This document shows, piece after piece, positions 11,285-21,208 of a stretch of DNA of 64,000 nt; position 1 is the stretch's first letter, and every line of letters begins with the position of its first letter. This DNA comes from Psococerastis gibbosa (taxonomy: Eukaryota; Arthropoda; Insecta; Psocodea; Psocidae): assembly GCA_963971405.1 (NCBI GenBank), contig OZ020489.1:46268510-46332509 (forward strand), read 5' to 3'. Below the pieces are notes generated by a model. The model was not told where the DNA came from. It saw only the letters and a program-made list of their open reading frames with translations, and ran no database searches. The translations under genes and the position numbers were made by a program.

Positions 11285-11865
11285 CTACAATAAGTAAACA
11301 TAAGCTAAATATAGACACCCGTAGTATTTGAAGACCGCTAAATAAATTAATATAAGTTTTTTTCTTATTAATTTTTATCAGCAATATTTACATCGATGAA
11401 CACGCTTGAGCTAATGCATAATGTTTAGTACACTACATTGAGTAAACATAAGCTAAATATAGACACCCATAGTATTTAAAGACCGTAAAATAAATTAATA
11501 TAAGTTTTTTTCTTATTAATTTTTATCAGCAATATTTACATCGATGAACACGCTTGAGCTAATGCATAATGTTTAGTACACTACATTGAGTAAAGATAAG
11601 CTAAATATAGACACCCATAGTATTTAAAAACCTTAAAATAAGTTAATATAAGTTTTTTCTTATTAATTTTTTTTTTATCAGCTACATTTACATCGATGAA
11701 CACGCTTGAGCTAATGCATAATGTTTAGTACACTACATTGAGTAAAGATAAGCTAAATATAGACACCCATAGTATTTAAAAACCTTAAAATAAATTAATA
11801 TAAGTTTTTTCTTATTAATTTTTTATCAGCTACATTTACATCGACGAACACGCTTGAGCTAATGG
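11285..11865 (+). repeat. Tandem repeat, four ~148-bp units
   Basis: The phrase AGTAAACATAAGCTAAATAT (or AAAGATAAG) recurs at 11293, 11441, 11589 and 11741, giving periods of 148, 148 and 152 bp. Each unit contains CGATGAACACGCTTGAGCTAATG. The array is AT-rich with no coding potential. Confidence 0.9.
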
Positions 11866-12258
11866 GAGACAGGGATAGATAGACCAGTGAGGGTGAGCGC
11901 CATTGAATAATGCACATATTAATTACCTAATTTGAAACAGTGGACTACCCACGAATGATAGACGGTAAGGGTGGGACTCGGCGTTGCACTCAGTATCTTA
12001 AAAGAAATGTATTAATCCCACAATAGGTGTTCAATATACCCACCAGCCATGTTTATAAAAATGAATTTTCAATAATCCCAACTAAGTCTCAGTTTCTCAC
12101 AATGGGTGTGCAATATACCAGGCAGTCGTGTTTTCTATGTTAGATTTAGTTACATTGGGCTAGGACAGGTTAAGTTATAATATTAGGCTAGGTTAAATTT
12201 TTATATCAAGTTAGGGTAGGTTACATTGGATTAGGATAGGCCAGATTAGGTTACATTG
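11866..12258. other. Unique sequence with degenerate TTAGG-like words
   Basis: No gene is visible. From about 12160 to 12258 words such as TTAGGCTAGGTTA, AGGGTAGGTTACATTGG and TTAGGATAGG form a decayed GGTTA-rich tract that ends where Polinton PolB homology begins. Confidence 0.6.
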
Positions 12259-15200
12259 GATAAATTTCAAGCAATGGGAAGCGGGTGGGTGTTGAAATCT
12301 TTAAAACGTTTTGTTATTTTTATTGCTGAATATAATCCATGCAGTGGTAGTAGTTACATCCCTTTACCCAAAAAAATCTATAACACTAAAGCAGTAATCA
12401 ATATTAAAAATGACGATCTCAAATGTTTTATATGGTCAATTTTAGCATACTTACATCCAGTAAGTAGGAATGGTCAGCGTGTTGATTATTATAAAAAGTA
12501 TGAGAAAGAGTTAGATATGAGTGGTATAACTTACCCAGTATCTTTGCAAGTCATTTCAAAATTTGAAAAAAATAATAATATTGGAGTAAATGTGTTTGGT
12601 TATGATCACAGACTGTACCCATTATATTTATCACAAAGTCACCATTATAATAAGCAGGTGGATCTGCTTTACATAACGGAAGACGAAAATTCACATTATT
12701 GTCTTATTAAAAATTTCAACAAACTTAATTTCTCAATCACTAAACATGAGCAAAAAAAGTTTTATTGTCGTTGGTGCATACACGCCTTTAGTAGTGCTGA
12801 ACGCTTACATGAACATAAGCCACTCTGCTCAAGACATGATCCTCAAAAAACCACATTTCCAATTAAGGAGAAAAGCACTATGAAATTTGATAAGCCACAA
12901 TATATGATCCCTGTAGCATATAGAATATATGCCGATTTCGAGAGCATTCTCAGTCCCGTTGAAGGGACTATTTGTAACACTGAAAAATTATCTGCACATA
13001 TACCATCAGGGTTTTGTTATGTTGTTGTAGATATCAATGGGAATAAGTTTAAAGAACCGGTAGTTTACAGGGGAGCCAATGCTGTTGATGTGTTTTTGAA
13101 ATCGTTATTAAATGTTAAGGATGAAATTTTAAAAATTTATAAAAATATTAAAGCAGTAATTATGACTGACGAGGATAGAGAAAATTTTAAAAACTCTGTC
13201 ATTTGTAATGTTTGTCAAAAACCACTAGGAACTGATCGTGTAATAGACCACTGCCATATAACGGGGAAATATAGACAAGCATTACATAATGTCTGTAATA
13301 TGAGCAATTTTCGAACTCCAAAACATATCCCCGTTTTTATGCATAACTTAAAACGTTATGATGGCCATCTTATCATGGAAGGGGTTGGGAAACTAAAAAA
13401 TATGAATATTACTTGTATAGCTAAAACTATGGAGGAATATATAGCCTTTAGTATTGGAGAGTTACGCTTTTTAGACACTTATCAATTTATGGCCTCCTCA
13501 TTAGATTCATTAGTTAAAAATCTTGTTGATGCGAATAAAAACAAATTTAAAATTATGAAAACATGTTTTGAGGGTGAAAAATTAGACTTGATGTTGAGGA
13601 AGGGTGTCTTCCCCTATGAATATATAACGCACGAGTCAAAATTTAATGAGGAACACTTACCTCCAATCGATGCATTTTTTAGTCAATTAACTCAAGAGGG
13701 GATTTCACAAGAAAAATATGAACATGCTCAAAAGGTGTGGAATGCTTTTAGTATAAAGAATTTAGGAGAATACCAAGACTTGTATGTATTAACAGACACC
13801 CTTCTCCTTTGCGATGTTTTTGAAGCCTTTAGAGCCTTATGTTTTGAAAACGATAACCTCGAAATTTGTCACATGTACACAGCACCAGGGCTAGCTCTTC
13901 AGAGCTGTCTGAAAATGACAGGAGTAGAACTTGAGCTATTGAGCGAACCTGATATGTATTTGTTTTGTGAGGCTGGGATTCGCGGGGGTATAAGTATGAT
14001 TTCTAAAAGATTTGCGGAAAGCAACAATAAATACTTAAAAAAATTTGACTCAAATAAGCCATCCAAATTTATAGTATATTGGGATTGCACTAACTTATAC
14101 GGACATGCGATGCGTCAATTTTTACCTATTAGTGGGTTTCGCTGGATGGAGGAGGAAGAAATCAAAAACTTTAATGTAATGCTCGCACCTGATGAGGGCG
14201 ATGATGGGTTCATATTACAGGTGGACATGGAATATCCACAAAAATTACATGATTTACATAATGAATACCCACTAGCAGCTGAACATTGTGTTGTAACATC
14301 AGACATGATTTCCCCCTATTGTAAGGAATTTCTCGCTGAAAATGATATATCTTTAACATCCAACATCTCAAAGCTTATTCCCAACTTAAACGATAAACAC
14401 AACTATATAATACATTATCGAAATTTGAAGCAATGTTTAGAATTGGGATTAAAATTAAAATGTATACATAAAATTTTAGCTTTTAAGCAAAGCGCTTGGA
14501 TGCGACCCTTTATCGATTTTAACACAGAAAAACGGAAATTAGCTTGTAATGATTTCGAGAAGGATTTTTATAAATTGAAAATTAATAGTATGTATGGGAA
14601 GACAATGGAGAATGTTAGAAATCACGCAAAATTAGAGTTAGTTAACACTGCCAAACGAGCTCGTAAACTTATCTCATCCCCTGCATTTAAAGATTTTAAG
14701 ATTTTTTCAAACGATTTAATAGCAGTCCGGTCAAAAAAAACTAATATTTTGCTAAACAAGCCAATATTTATTGGCCTAACCGTTCTCGAACTATCCAAGG
14801 TAGTTATGTACGAATTTCATTATAACTTTGTAAAACAAATGTATGGTGATAAAGCTGCACTGATTTTAACAGATACAGATTCGCTCGTTTATGAGGTTGA
14901 GAGTGATGATTTGTACACTGATTTAAAACCATATCCCCATTTATTTGATAACTCAGTATATCCTCCGAACCATCTCTTATACAATATTGAAAATAAAAAG
15001 AAAGTGGGAACGTTCAAAGATGAAAATGCTCAATCTCACATTTTACAATGTGTTGCTTTACGCCCAAAATTGTATTCCCTTTTAGAGGAGGGAAAGGAGA
15101 AGAAAGTGGGCAAAGGTATAGTTCGTTCAACCCTTAAACATCATATTAACCATCAAGACTATTACAATACCTTATTTAAGCCTTGCATAGCAAAAGACTC

Positions 15201-15360
15201 ACGTAAACCAATGTTCCGTATTCAAAGTAGAGATCATAAGCTTTTTACAATTAAACAGCAAAAAGTCACTCTTAGTCCTTATGATGATAAACGGTATGTG
15301 TGTCGTAATGGAATTGATAGTTTAGCTCATGGTCATTATCGCATTATAGATATGTCTTAG
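12256..15360 (+). pseudogene. polB: Polinton protein-primed DNA polymerase B, N-terminally truncated
   Basis: Compared with copy 2 (1326 aa) this copy has lost ~292 residues including the N-terminal zinc fingers. Homology starts at 12259 (DKFQAMGS). The ATG at 12256 comes from flanking DNA by chance. Remaining parts, in residues of this copy: a zinc-finger-like CRWCIHAF region (~170-190), exonuclease motif YADFES (~224), an endonuclease VII-like module CNVCQ...DHCHITGKYR (~315-347), palm motif A DCTNLYG (~608), motif B NSMYGKT (~775) and motif C DTDS (~870). Polymerase and exonuclease motifs are intact. The enzyme replicates the linear element DNA from a terminal protein primer. Whether the shortened protein is made is doubtful, because the native promoter is also gone. 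Confidence 0.9.
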
Positions 15361-15599
15361 GTTTAAAAGTTTGTTTTAAGTGATTGTATGTAAAGACATT
15401 GATTTCTTTTAAAATATGTGTATTATAAAATTTGTATATCATAAAATGGTTTACATTCGTTTAGCTCATGGTCATTATTGTATTATAGATAAGTCTTAGG
15501 CTTAAAAGCTTGTTTTAAGTGATTATATGAAAAGACATTGATTTCTTTTAAAATATGTGTATTATAAAATTATTATATCAAAAAATGGTTTACATTCAT
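15322..15599 (+). repeat. Tandem duplication of PolB 3' end and 3' UTR (139-bp period)
   Basis: TTAGCTCATGGTCATTAT occurs at 15322 and again at 15461, and the following ~120 bp match closely. The second unit repeats the last dozen PolB codons and the stop outside the gene. The same arrangement is in copy 2 (63109-63386), so it predates the split. It fills the convergent gap between PolB and the capsid gene and includes AT-rich AATAAA-poor tails. Confidence 0.88.
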
Positions 15600-16814
15600 T
15601 TACAATAGTTGATGTACAATACCAGTTAAAGGTACATATTCATATAAGCAGTCGCTGATGAGTAGACAGTAGGCATTCATTTTATTAGGGAAATTAGTTT
15701 GGCCATGAATTTCCAAACGTATATCGACACCACCTGTTTTAATGAGCTCATTCTGTCGCGAGCAGTCAATAATCCAAATCGGGTATGAATTTAGAAATTC
15801 ACTACGGGAAACGTTTGGGGCTGCTTCATCCTGCATGTAGTAGTGTTTCCGGAAATTGAGAAAATTTTCATACAACACAGCGACAGCCTTTTTGTTGAAG
15901 TTCGCCTGTAGCGGATGGTATGGATAGCATTCTGAGCCGAGGAATAGTTGCATTTGTTGTATAGCACATTGATCGAAGGCACTAGCGTCTTTCGTAATAT
16001 CATCCGCTCGGGCAGCTTGGAAGCCAATAATAGCAAACCGTGGTTTTTCACTTGAAGAAATCATGCGCACAGGCCAATTAATTGATGATGTTGATGAGGG
16101 AATGTTTGGATATTCATACAGTTGCCATGTTCGAAAGCCAATAGGCAACCGCACGTTTTCCCTTAGTACACTCAGCAATTCAAGACGTTGGCTATCACTC
16201 ACACTTACGAAAGGTATTTCCCACAGCACAGTAGTTAGTTTCAATGTTAAGTCTTTAGTGTTTGAAAGATCCCGCATGGCATTCAGATTGCTGCGTGATC
16301 GCACTAACACAAGTTCTTGTTTAACGTTGAGTAGAACTCGTCGAAAATCCTCGCAAAATCCAAACAGCATTTTCAATGGCACGCAAAAATTAAAGTTCCT
16401 CTCTGTTTTATTGGCATCGGTATAAAATGAGCTGTTTGTAAGACGTTGTGCATCTTGAGCGGTGAATGATACTAACCCTTTAAGCTGAGTAGCAATACCA
16501 GGGTTTCGCACATGATCAACAGTTATCCCATTGAGTTCATAGCGTATTTCAGAGAATAAGTGTGCCATAGCATTAGCGCTAAGCCCGTCTTCATCTTCAT
16601 AAGCAATTGTTGTCACACCTTTTTCTAGCACCCCTTCAATATACAGTCGGCTTTCACATGGTAGAGTAAGTATATCTTGTTGATGGATTGGTATGCGAAT
16701 TTCATCATTATTATTTAGACTACTTGATGAATAGGGTGCAATCTTATGGTATTCATAACGCGTTAAACTCTCATCCACGAGAATGGACTCCTTCACGTTT
16801 AGTATTGATGTCAT
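15600..16814 (-). CDS. MCP: Polinton major capsid protein (double jelly-roll)
   Basis: The 404-aa protein matches the Polinton major capsid pattern. It has N-terminal SILNVKESILVDESLTRYEYHKIAPYS-like order, strand-rich blocks, and the C-terminal signature GGVDIRLEIHGQTNFP followed by NAYCLLISDCLYEYVPLTG. Hexon-like trimers of this protein would form the icosahedral shell. It is somewhat shorter than many Polinton MCPs. The gene is transcribed toward PolB. A 57-aa frame overlaps its start, and the minor capsid gene lies just upstream on the same strand, so the group 18776-15600 may be co-transcribed. The frame has no internal stops. Confidence 0.88.
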   Translation of the reverse strand: MTSILNVKESILVDESLTRYEYHKIAPYSSSSLNNNDEIRIPIHQQDILTLPCESRLYIEGVLEKGVTTIAYEDEDGLSANAMAHLFSEIRYELNGITVDHVRNPGIATQLKGLVSFTAQDAQRLTNSSFYTDANKTERNFNFCVPLKMLFGFCEDFRRVLLNVKQELVLVRSRSNLNAMRDLSNTKDLTLKLTTVLWEIPFVSVSDSQRLELLSVLRENVRLPIGFRTWQLYEYPNIPSSTSSINWPVRMISSSEKPRFAIIGFQAARADDITKDASAFDQCAIQQMQLFLGSECYPYHPLQANFNKKAVAVLYENFLNFRKHYYMQDEAAPNVSRSEFLNSYPIWIIDCSRQNELIKTGGVDIRLEIHGQTNFPNKMNAYCLLISDCLYEYVPLTGIVHQLL

Positions 16815-16944
16815 CGTGGATTTTAAAACCTATTGATTGTAAATATTGCTTGTTCTCGTTAGTGAGCCGAATATAACGTGCTTGCGTGGAAGTCCGATGT
16901 GGAATGATGTATGGTGCATACCGCTGTGCAATATATACTCTCAT
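16771..16944 (-). CDS. Small 57-aa protein between minor and major capsid genes
   Basis: A 58-codon frame begins with ATG at 16944 inside an ATGA overlap with the stop of the minor capsid gene, and ends at 16771, overlapping the major capsid start by 44 bp. The product starts MRVYIAQRYAPYIIP and contains RYIRLTNENKQYLQSIGF. It is basic, has no membrane segment and no recognised domain. Tight overlap at both ends argues for a real gene, possibly made by reinitiation. I know of no function. Confidence 0.5.
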   Translation of the reverse strand: MRVYIAQRYAPYIIPHRTSTQARYIRLTNENKQYLQSIGFKIHDDINTKREGVHSRG

Positions 16945-17651
16945 TGTCGTTTACGTAAATGAAGACGTAAAGTAATAGTTTCTCCTCGGAAATTAACCGT
17001 CTCGTTGTCTTGATCGACAATGTCTAACGTTAGACTTGTAAGTACATTCGTATTTATAGCATGGTAGATGATTGTATTTGGTGCTTCAACAATCCGATAG
17101 CCAGGTGGTACATTAGGATAAAATTCATGAACGGCATGTGATGGTCTACCATTCAAATATGATCCACTTGTAATATTACAATTAATTCGAATTGCATTGA
17201 CTTTGGATATTTTAATGCTATGTGGTGATTCATATCTTTCTCCAGGGAAAAATGTCATCACATCATAACCAAAGCCTAGCAGGTATCCTAGTTCTTCATT
17301 TACTTCAATTTCAAAGTCTTCATGTATTATCATAACTTCCGAATGTAGGGTGTTCCGATTTGCGCGTATCCGTATGATTTCAGAACCCCACACTTGATTA
17401 ATATACTTGACTACATCTAACAATTCGTAGGATCCAGTTGGTATTTCAATTATTCTAGTCTTCGGAGGAATTGAATTGTTTACAATTTTAACGACACCAT
17501 TTGAGAGATTAGGAATTGAATTGTATGTTTCGAGGTCAAGCAAACCGATTTCCCATGCACCCTCAAGTACAATCGGTGGGAAGTAGTTGCTACTTAGCAA
17601 TGAGTCGTTACCGCTCAATGTCAATGCTAGCGACATAATGCAATAAATCAA
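16941..17651 (-). CDS. Polinton minor capsid (penton-like) protein
   Basis: The 236-aa protein ends with SLTLDIVDQDNETVNFRG...ITLRLHLR, the typical C-terminus of the Polinton single jelly-roll penton protein. It has ELGYLLGFG in the middle. Five copies would occupy each capsid vertex. A start at 17636 (MSLALTLSG, residue 6) is also likely, since related proteins begin near that point. It lies 13 bp from the protease stop, and its own stop overlaps the next small frame as ATGA. Confidence 0.82.
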   Translation of the reverse strand: MIYCIMSLALTLSGNDSLLSSNYFPPIVLEGAWEIGLLDLETYNSIPNLSNGVVKIVNNSIPPKTRIIEIPTGSYELLDVVKYINQVWGSEIIRIRANRNTLHSEVMIIHEDFEIEVNEELGYLLGFGYDVMTFFPGERYESPHSIKISKVNAIRINCNITSGSYLNGRPSHAVHEFYPNVPPGYRIVEAPNTIIYHAINTNVLTSLTLDIVDQDNETVNFRGETITLRLHLRKRQ

Positions 17652-17664
17652 ACATATTCATAAC

Positions 17665-18045
17665 TTATATAACTTTTAATAGTATGGAAAATGGATCTTT
17701 CATGTAAAGAAATTTTAAACATAACTGCCCACAATTTGATGTTGAATAGGTTTGATACGATTGATGGTTGTAGTATATTGTACAGTTGTGGAAATATTGT
17801 TTCAATTCCAATGGTGGTTGTAAGTCCCCGAAGCTATCGAAGTATATAACTCGGTTTCTAATCTTTCGGTAAGCAACCCAATGTGTACCAGGTCCTATAG
17901 CATCATCTAAATTAATTATTCCAGCTTCATTATGTTTCCATGGTATGCGAGGCAATGCATTTCGCATGAACACACCGCGAAAATGAGGAACGTTAGCGGT
18001 GAATTTTATAAGTTCCACATTAGTCATTGGACGGTTCCGAGGCAT
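17665..18045 (-). CDS. Adenain-type cysteine maturation protease
   Basis: The 126-aa protein carries the adenovirus-type (C5) protease landmarks: histidine in GTHWVAY, acidic residue in YFDSFGD and nucleophile in SNCGQLCLKF. In this family the His/acidic/Cys triad cleaves capsid precursors in the assembled particle. The length is short compared with ~200 aa for adenovirus adenain but within the range I know for Polintons. It sits 5 bp downstream of the PLA2 gene in the same orientation, as part of the virion block. Confidence 0.85.
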   Translation of the reverse strand: MPRNRPMTNVELIKFTANVPHFRGVFMRNALPRIPWKHNEAGIINLDDAIGPGTHWVAYRKIRNRVIYFDSFGDLQPPLELKQYFHNCTIYYNHQSYQTYSTSNCGQLCLKFLYMKDPFSILLKVI

Positions 18046-18050
18046 GCAAC

Positions 18051-18776
18051 TTAGTTTTTTGAATAAGGATGCAAGTAGAGTCCACTCCCCTTCTTATGTG
18101 GCGCTAAATACAAGCCTTTCCCAATAGCTATAGATTCCATAGTTTGATTATGACGTTTCATTTCTTCATACTTTTTCTGTGCACTATGGACTTTATTAAC
18201 AGCTGATGTAATTCCTGCAGCACCACCAGAGAGAGCGCCTAGTGCAGAAAGCCCCGCAAATATCGGGATAAGTGGTAATATACCACCTGTCTTGGCAATA
18301 GGTATGATTCGGGGAAGTTTCACCTTATTTCCCTTTGATTTCTTCACAGATTTATAAGCAATCTTGATTGTATCCGCCACAGTGGGTGGTTTTGCAAGCT
18401 TTATCGCTTTCTTCGCTGAAGTCAATAGTGATCTGAAGGATACTTTCCGCTTCAGCCCAAATCCCAGCTTTCGTTTAACTTTCATTGCAGCTGTCACACC
18501 TAAAGCGACAATTTTTTCCCCTATAGATGAATCTTTTGCCTTAACACGTTGCCACGCTTGATCTGCTAATTTTATATCCGCTACGTGTCGATTAGTTATA
18601 TCTGATGACTGCGAATAAGCTATATCGTGTTCACGGCAAGCTTGATCAAGTTTGTTTCTCCCTCGATCTCCTCGAATTAATCGTTTTTCTAACTTGGTGC
18701 CTGGTCCGCAGAATTGATAGCCGGGGATATGTGCTTCAAATGGTAACTTATTAATTATGCTGTTCACCATAGACAT
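18051..18776 (-). CDS. PLA2-domain virion protein (pVI/VP1u-like)
   Basis: From the ATG at 18776 the protein has 241 residues. Residues ~19-28 contain the calcium loop GYQFCGPGTK, and residues ~44-54 the catalytic DQACREHDIAY (His50-Asp51), the phospholipase A2 signature seen in parvovirus VP1 and adintovirus virion proteins. Lysine-rich stretches follow. Near the C-terminus is a hydrophobic Gly/Ala-rich segment (PLIPIFAGLSALGALSGGAAG), then GKGLYLAPHKKGSGLYL. Such enzymes act on host membranes. An upstream in-frame ATG at 18866 would overlap the divergent ATPase gene, so the 18776 start is preferred. Substrate and timing are inferred from the family. Confidence 0.82.
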   Translation of the reverse strand: MSMVNSIINKLPFEAHIPGYQFCGPGTKLEKRLIRGDRGRNKLDQACREHDIAYSQSSDITNRHVADIKLADQAWQRVKAKDSSIGEKIVALGVTAAMKVKRKLGFGLKRKVSFRSLLTSAKKAIKLAKPPTVADTIKIAYKSVKKSKGNKVKLPRIIPIAKTGGILPLIPIFAGLSALGALSGGAAGITSAVNKVHSAQKKYEEMKRHNQTMESIAIGKGLYLAPHKKGSGLYLHPYSKN

Positions 18777-18842
18777 TCTCAAATGTGAATGAGTAAAATA
18801 CATATATACAGTGGTATTTATAACTTTTTTATCAGTCATATA
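18777..18842. promoter_or_regulatory. Divergent promoter between PLA2 and ATPase genes
   Basis: Only 66 bp separate the preferred starts of two divergent genes. The interval is AT-rich and contains TATATAC and TATTTATAAC, possible TATA boxes for opposite directions. Function is inferred from layout. Confidence 0.45.
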
Positions 18843-19538
18843 ATGAAGCTCGTACCACAGAGACACAAGTTCAGTGTGATTCTAAGTCAAGAAGATGAAG
18901 ATGTACGGAGTAATAGAAAGCATGGACCTTTACTCCCCGGATCGATTCGTGGTGCAATCTGCGGGCCATCAGGTTGTGGTAAAACAAGCCTACTATGCAG
19001 TATGGTATATCATCCGTTTGGGCTACGATTTGAAAATGTATACTTATTCTGCAAAACATTGTTTCAACATAAATACCAGCAGCTTGAGAAAAATGTAAAT
19101 TCTATTCGTGGGATGACTTTTACGGGGTCAAGCGATTCGGTTACACCACTCTCTGACATCAAACCTAACTCTGTGCTAATATTCGACGATGTTTCATGTG
19201 AATCACAAACGGAAATTCGAAATGTCTACTGTATGGGTCGTCATAAAGGGATTGATTGCTTCTATCTCACTCAGACCTATACCTCTATTCCAAAACATTT
19301 GTTGCGAGACAATTTGAATTTTATCGTGCTATTCAAACAGGATTTACTTAATATAAAGAATGTGTATAGAGACCATGTTGCGGGGGATATGGATTTAGCG
19401 ACATTCATGAAACTCTGCGCCGAAGCATGGAAAGAGTCACATGCATTCCTAGTTATTGCAAAAGATTTTGGATTAAACGATGGACGATATCGGCAGGGAT
19501 TCGATCACTACTTCAAAGATATAAATAACTCTGCTTAA
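18843..19538 (+). CDS. FtsK/HerA-type DNA-packaging ATPase
   Basis: The 231-aa protein has Walker A GPSGCGKTSLL (residues ~40-50), Walker B VLIFDDVS (~107-114) and a downstream FYLTQTY sensor-like segment. This is the A32-like packaging ATPase of Polintons and related viruses, which drives genome DNA into the capsid. The ATG at 18843 (MKLVPQRHKF) gives the family-like N-terminus. An upstream ATG at 18789 would add 18 residues and intrude on the divergent promoter. Confidence 0.88.
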   Translation: MKLVPQRHKFSVILSQEDEDVRSNRKHGPLLPGSIRGAICGPSGCGKTSLLCSMVYHPFGLRFENVYLFCKTLFQHKYQQLEKNVNSIRGMTFTGSSDSVTPLSDIKPNSVLIFDDVSCESQTEIRNVYCMGRHKGIDCFYLTQTYTSIPKHLLRDNLNFIVLFKQDLLNIKNVYRDHVAGDMDLATFMKLCAEAWKESHAFLVIAKDFGLNDGRYRQGFDHYFKDINNSA

Positions 19539-19585
19539 CACTCAACTCATCATTATTCATTCAACTGTGACTCGGTGAGGTAGAT

Positions 19586-20284
19586 ATGGATACTAAAGTT
19601 ATCAAGAATATTGTCAACATACGCAAAGCTCTGCAGCAAAAGTACCTTAATCTTAAACGTGATCTACACAATGAGGCTGCTCAGCAAGAGCGAAAGTTAA
19701 AACCTGTCTCGAAACCACTACAAGAATTAATTGAGTTGAACAAACAGACAGCACCAGAAAAAACAATAAATAAACCCGGAGTTAGCAAATATTTAGACTT
19801 ATTTATACCTGATCATTATAATAGGAAAACCATTGATACATACTATGGACTAACACGAAGTAATGAAGGTATATTTAGGCTGGGTTCATACCCTGTACAT
19901 TTCAATGATGATGATGATTCAATCACAATCGAAGATAAAACATGGCAAGGTACATTGGGCTTATATGAATTATTAACCTTGAACAAGCCTGAAAACTATA
20001 CTCCGGAAGATTTACAAGCTTATAAAGATATGCTGGAAAGAACTGGAGCTCATTTAACCACTAGTGGTCGTCTGAGGGGCAGTCAACGTTATAAATATCA
20101 AAAGATTATTAAACAGCTATTTGGGATAAAATCTGGTGGTGAATACCGGTATTGGAACGATCCAAATGAACTGGTAGAACGATTACGCTTACTTAATGCA
20201 TCACATGCTGCAGGACATACAAGTCATCAAAACGAAATCATTGATATTATAAGCGAATTGCGAGAAGCAAATATTATTCAATGA
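19586..20284 (+). CDS. Conserved Polinton protein, DUF8207-like
   Basis: The 232-aa protein contains a charged N-terminal helix (IRKALQQKYLNLKRDL), then DTYYGLTRSNEGIFRLG, TWQGTLGLYELLTL and YKYQKIIKQLFG. These blocks recur in uncharacterised proteins next to Polinton integrases (DUF8207 by memory). The C-terminus SHAAGHTSHQNEI resembles part of an integrase-type zinc region but without visible paired cysteines. The stop overlaps the integrase start as ATGA (20281-20284), so the two are probably translated from one transcript. Its function is not known. Confidence 0.75.
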   Translation: MDTKVIKNIVNIRKALQQKYLNLKRDLHNEAAQQERKLKPVSKPLQELIELNKQTAPEKTINKPGVSKYLDLFIPDHYNRKTIDTYYGLTRSNEGIFRLGSYPVHFNDDDDSITIEDKTWQGTLGLYELLTLNKPENYTPEDLQAYKDMLERTGAHLTTSGRLRGSQRYKYQKIIKQLFGIKSGGEYRYWNDPNELVERLRLLNASHAAGHTSHQNEIIDIISELREANIIQ

Positions 20285-21195
20285 AGCAAGCTTTGGTTGA
20301 TGAAATTCATCGGCCTGCTCGACGGAATTATCCTCGACGTCATGTGACTCTTAAAGGAATGCATGATTTATGGCAAGCAGATCTAGTGGAAATGATTCCA
20401 TATTCAAGGATTAATAAAGGATATAAATATATTCTAACAGTGATAAATGCATTCACAAAATTCGGTTATGCAGAAGCAGTAAAAACTAAATCTATGAAGA
20501 ATGTTACTGAAGCTTTCATAAAAATTCTCAATAGAGCTCCACAAGCTCCTGCTCACCTCCAGTCAGATATGGGACTAGAATTTTTCAACATGCGAATGAA
20601 AAGTCTTCTAAAACAATATAGCATTAATCATTATGCTACGTATTCTACACTGAAAGCTTCAATTATTGAACGCTGGAATCGCACTCTGAAAAATCGAATG
20701 TGGAAGGAATTCAGCTTGCAGGGAAATTATAAGTGGTTGCATTTACTACCTCGTCTAGTGCAACAATATAACACTACCAAGCATAGGACGATTAACATGT
20801 GTCCTGCTGATGTGCGAGAAGAACATGAAGCAAAATTATTATCCATGTATAATGCTGTTGATGTGAAAGGTACTATCAAACAGAAATTTCAAGAGGGTGA
20901 TCCTGTCAGAATCAGCAAGCAAAAAGCCTTATTTGAGAAGGGTTACCAACCGAACTGGTCTACAGAAGTATTTCGCGTGCGTCTAGTACAACCTACTCGA
21001 CCTACCACCTATCTCCTTGAGGCTATGGATGGCGAACCCATCTTGGGCTCATGGTATATGGAAGAGTTGCAGAAAACCAAGCATCCAGATGTATATTTGG
21101 TGGAGAAAGTTTTGAAAAAATCTAAGGATAAATTATATGTGAAATGGCTTGGTTTCCCGAAACCTACATGGATTAATAAAACTGATATTTTATAA
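20281..21195 (+). CDS. int: Polinton integrase with C-terminal chromodomain
   Basis: The 304-aa protein is a retroviral-type integrase. The catalytic triad is visible at D34 (WQADLVEM), D96 (QSDMGLEF) and E130 (ASIIERWN). A C-terminal chromodomain runs from ~275 to the end (VYLVEKVLKK...YVKWLGFPKPTWI). It joins element ends to host DNA, giving 6-bp duplications in this class. No HHCC zinc-binding module is present before D34, so this copy starts close to the catalytic core. The start overlaps the preceding stop by ATGA. The chromodomain may steer insertion to particular chromatin. Confidence 0.92.
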   Translation: MKQALVDEIHRPARRNYPRRHVTLKGMHDLWQADLVEMIPYSRINKGYKYILTVINAFTKFGYAEAVKTKSMKNVTEAFIKILNRAPQAPAHLQSDMGLEFFNMRMKSLLKQYSINHYATYSTLKASIIERWNRTLKNRMWKEFSLQGNYKWLHLLPRLVQQYNTTKHRTINMCPADVREEHEAKLLSMYNAVDVKGTIKQKFQEGDPVRISKQKALFEKGYQPNWSTEVFRVRLVQPTRPTTYLLEAMDGEPILGSWYMEELQKTKHPDVYLVEKVLKKSKDKLYVKWLGFPKPTWINKTDIL

Positions 21196-21208
21196 ATATA
21201 ACTTTATT

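Noticed and set aside
10968..11384. Open frames spanning the N gap
   Set aside because: They consist mostly of unknown residues; the gap length is a placeholder.
12256..12258. ATG at 12256 as an authentic PolB start
   Set aside because: The ATG comes from flanking non-element DNA; the full-length copy shows ~292 residues are missing.
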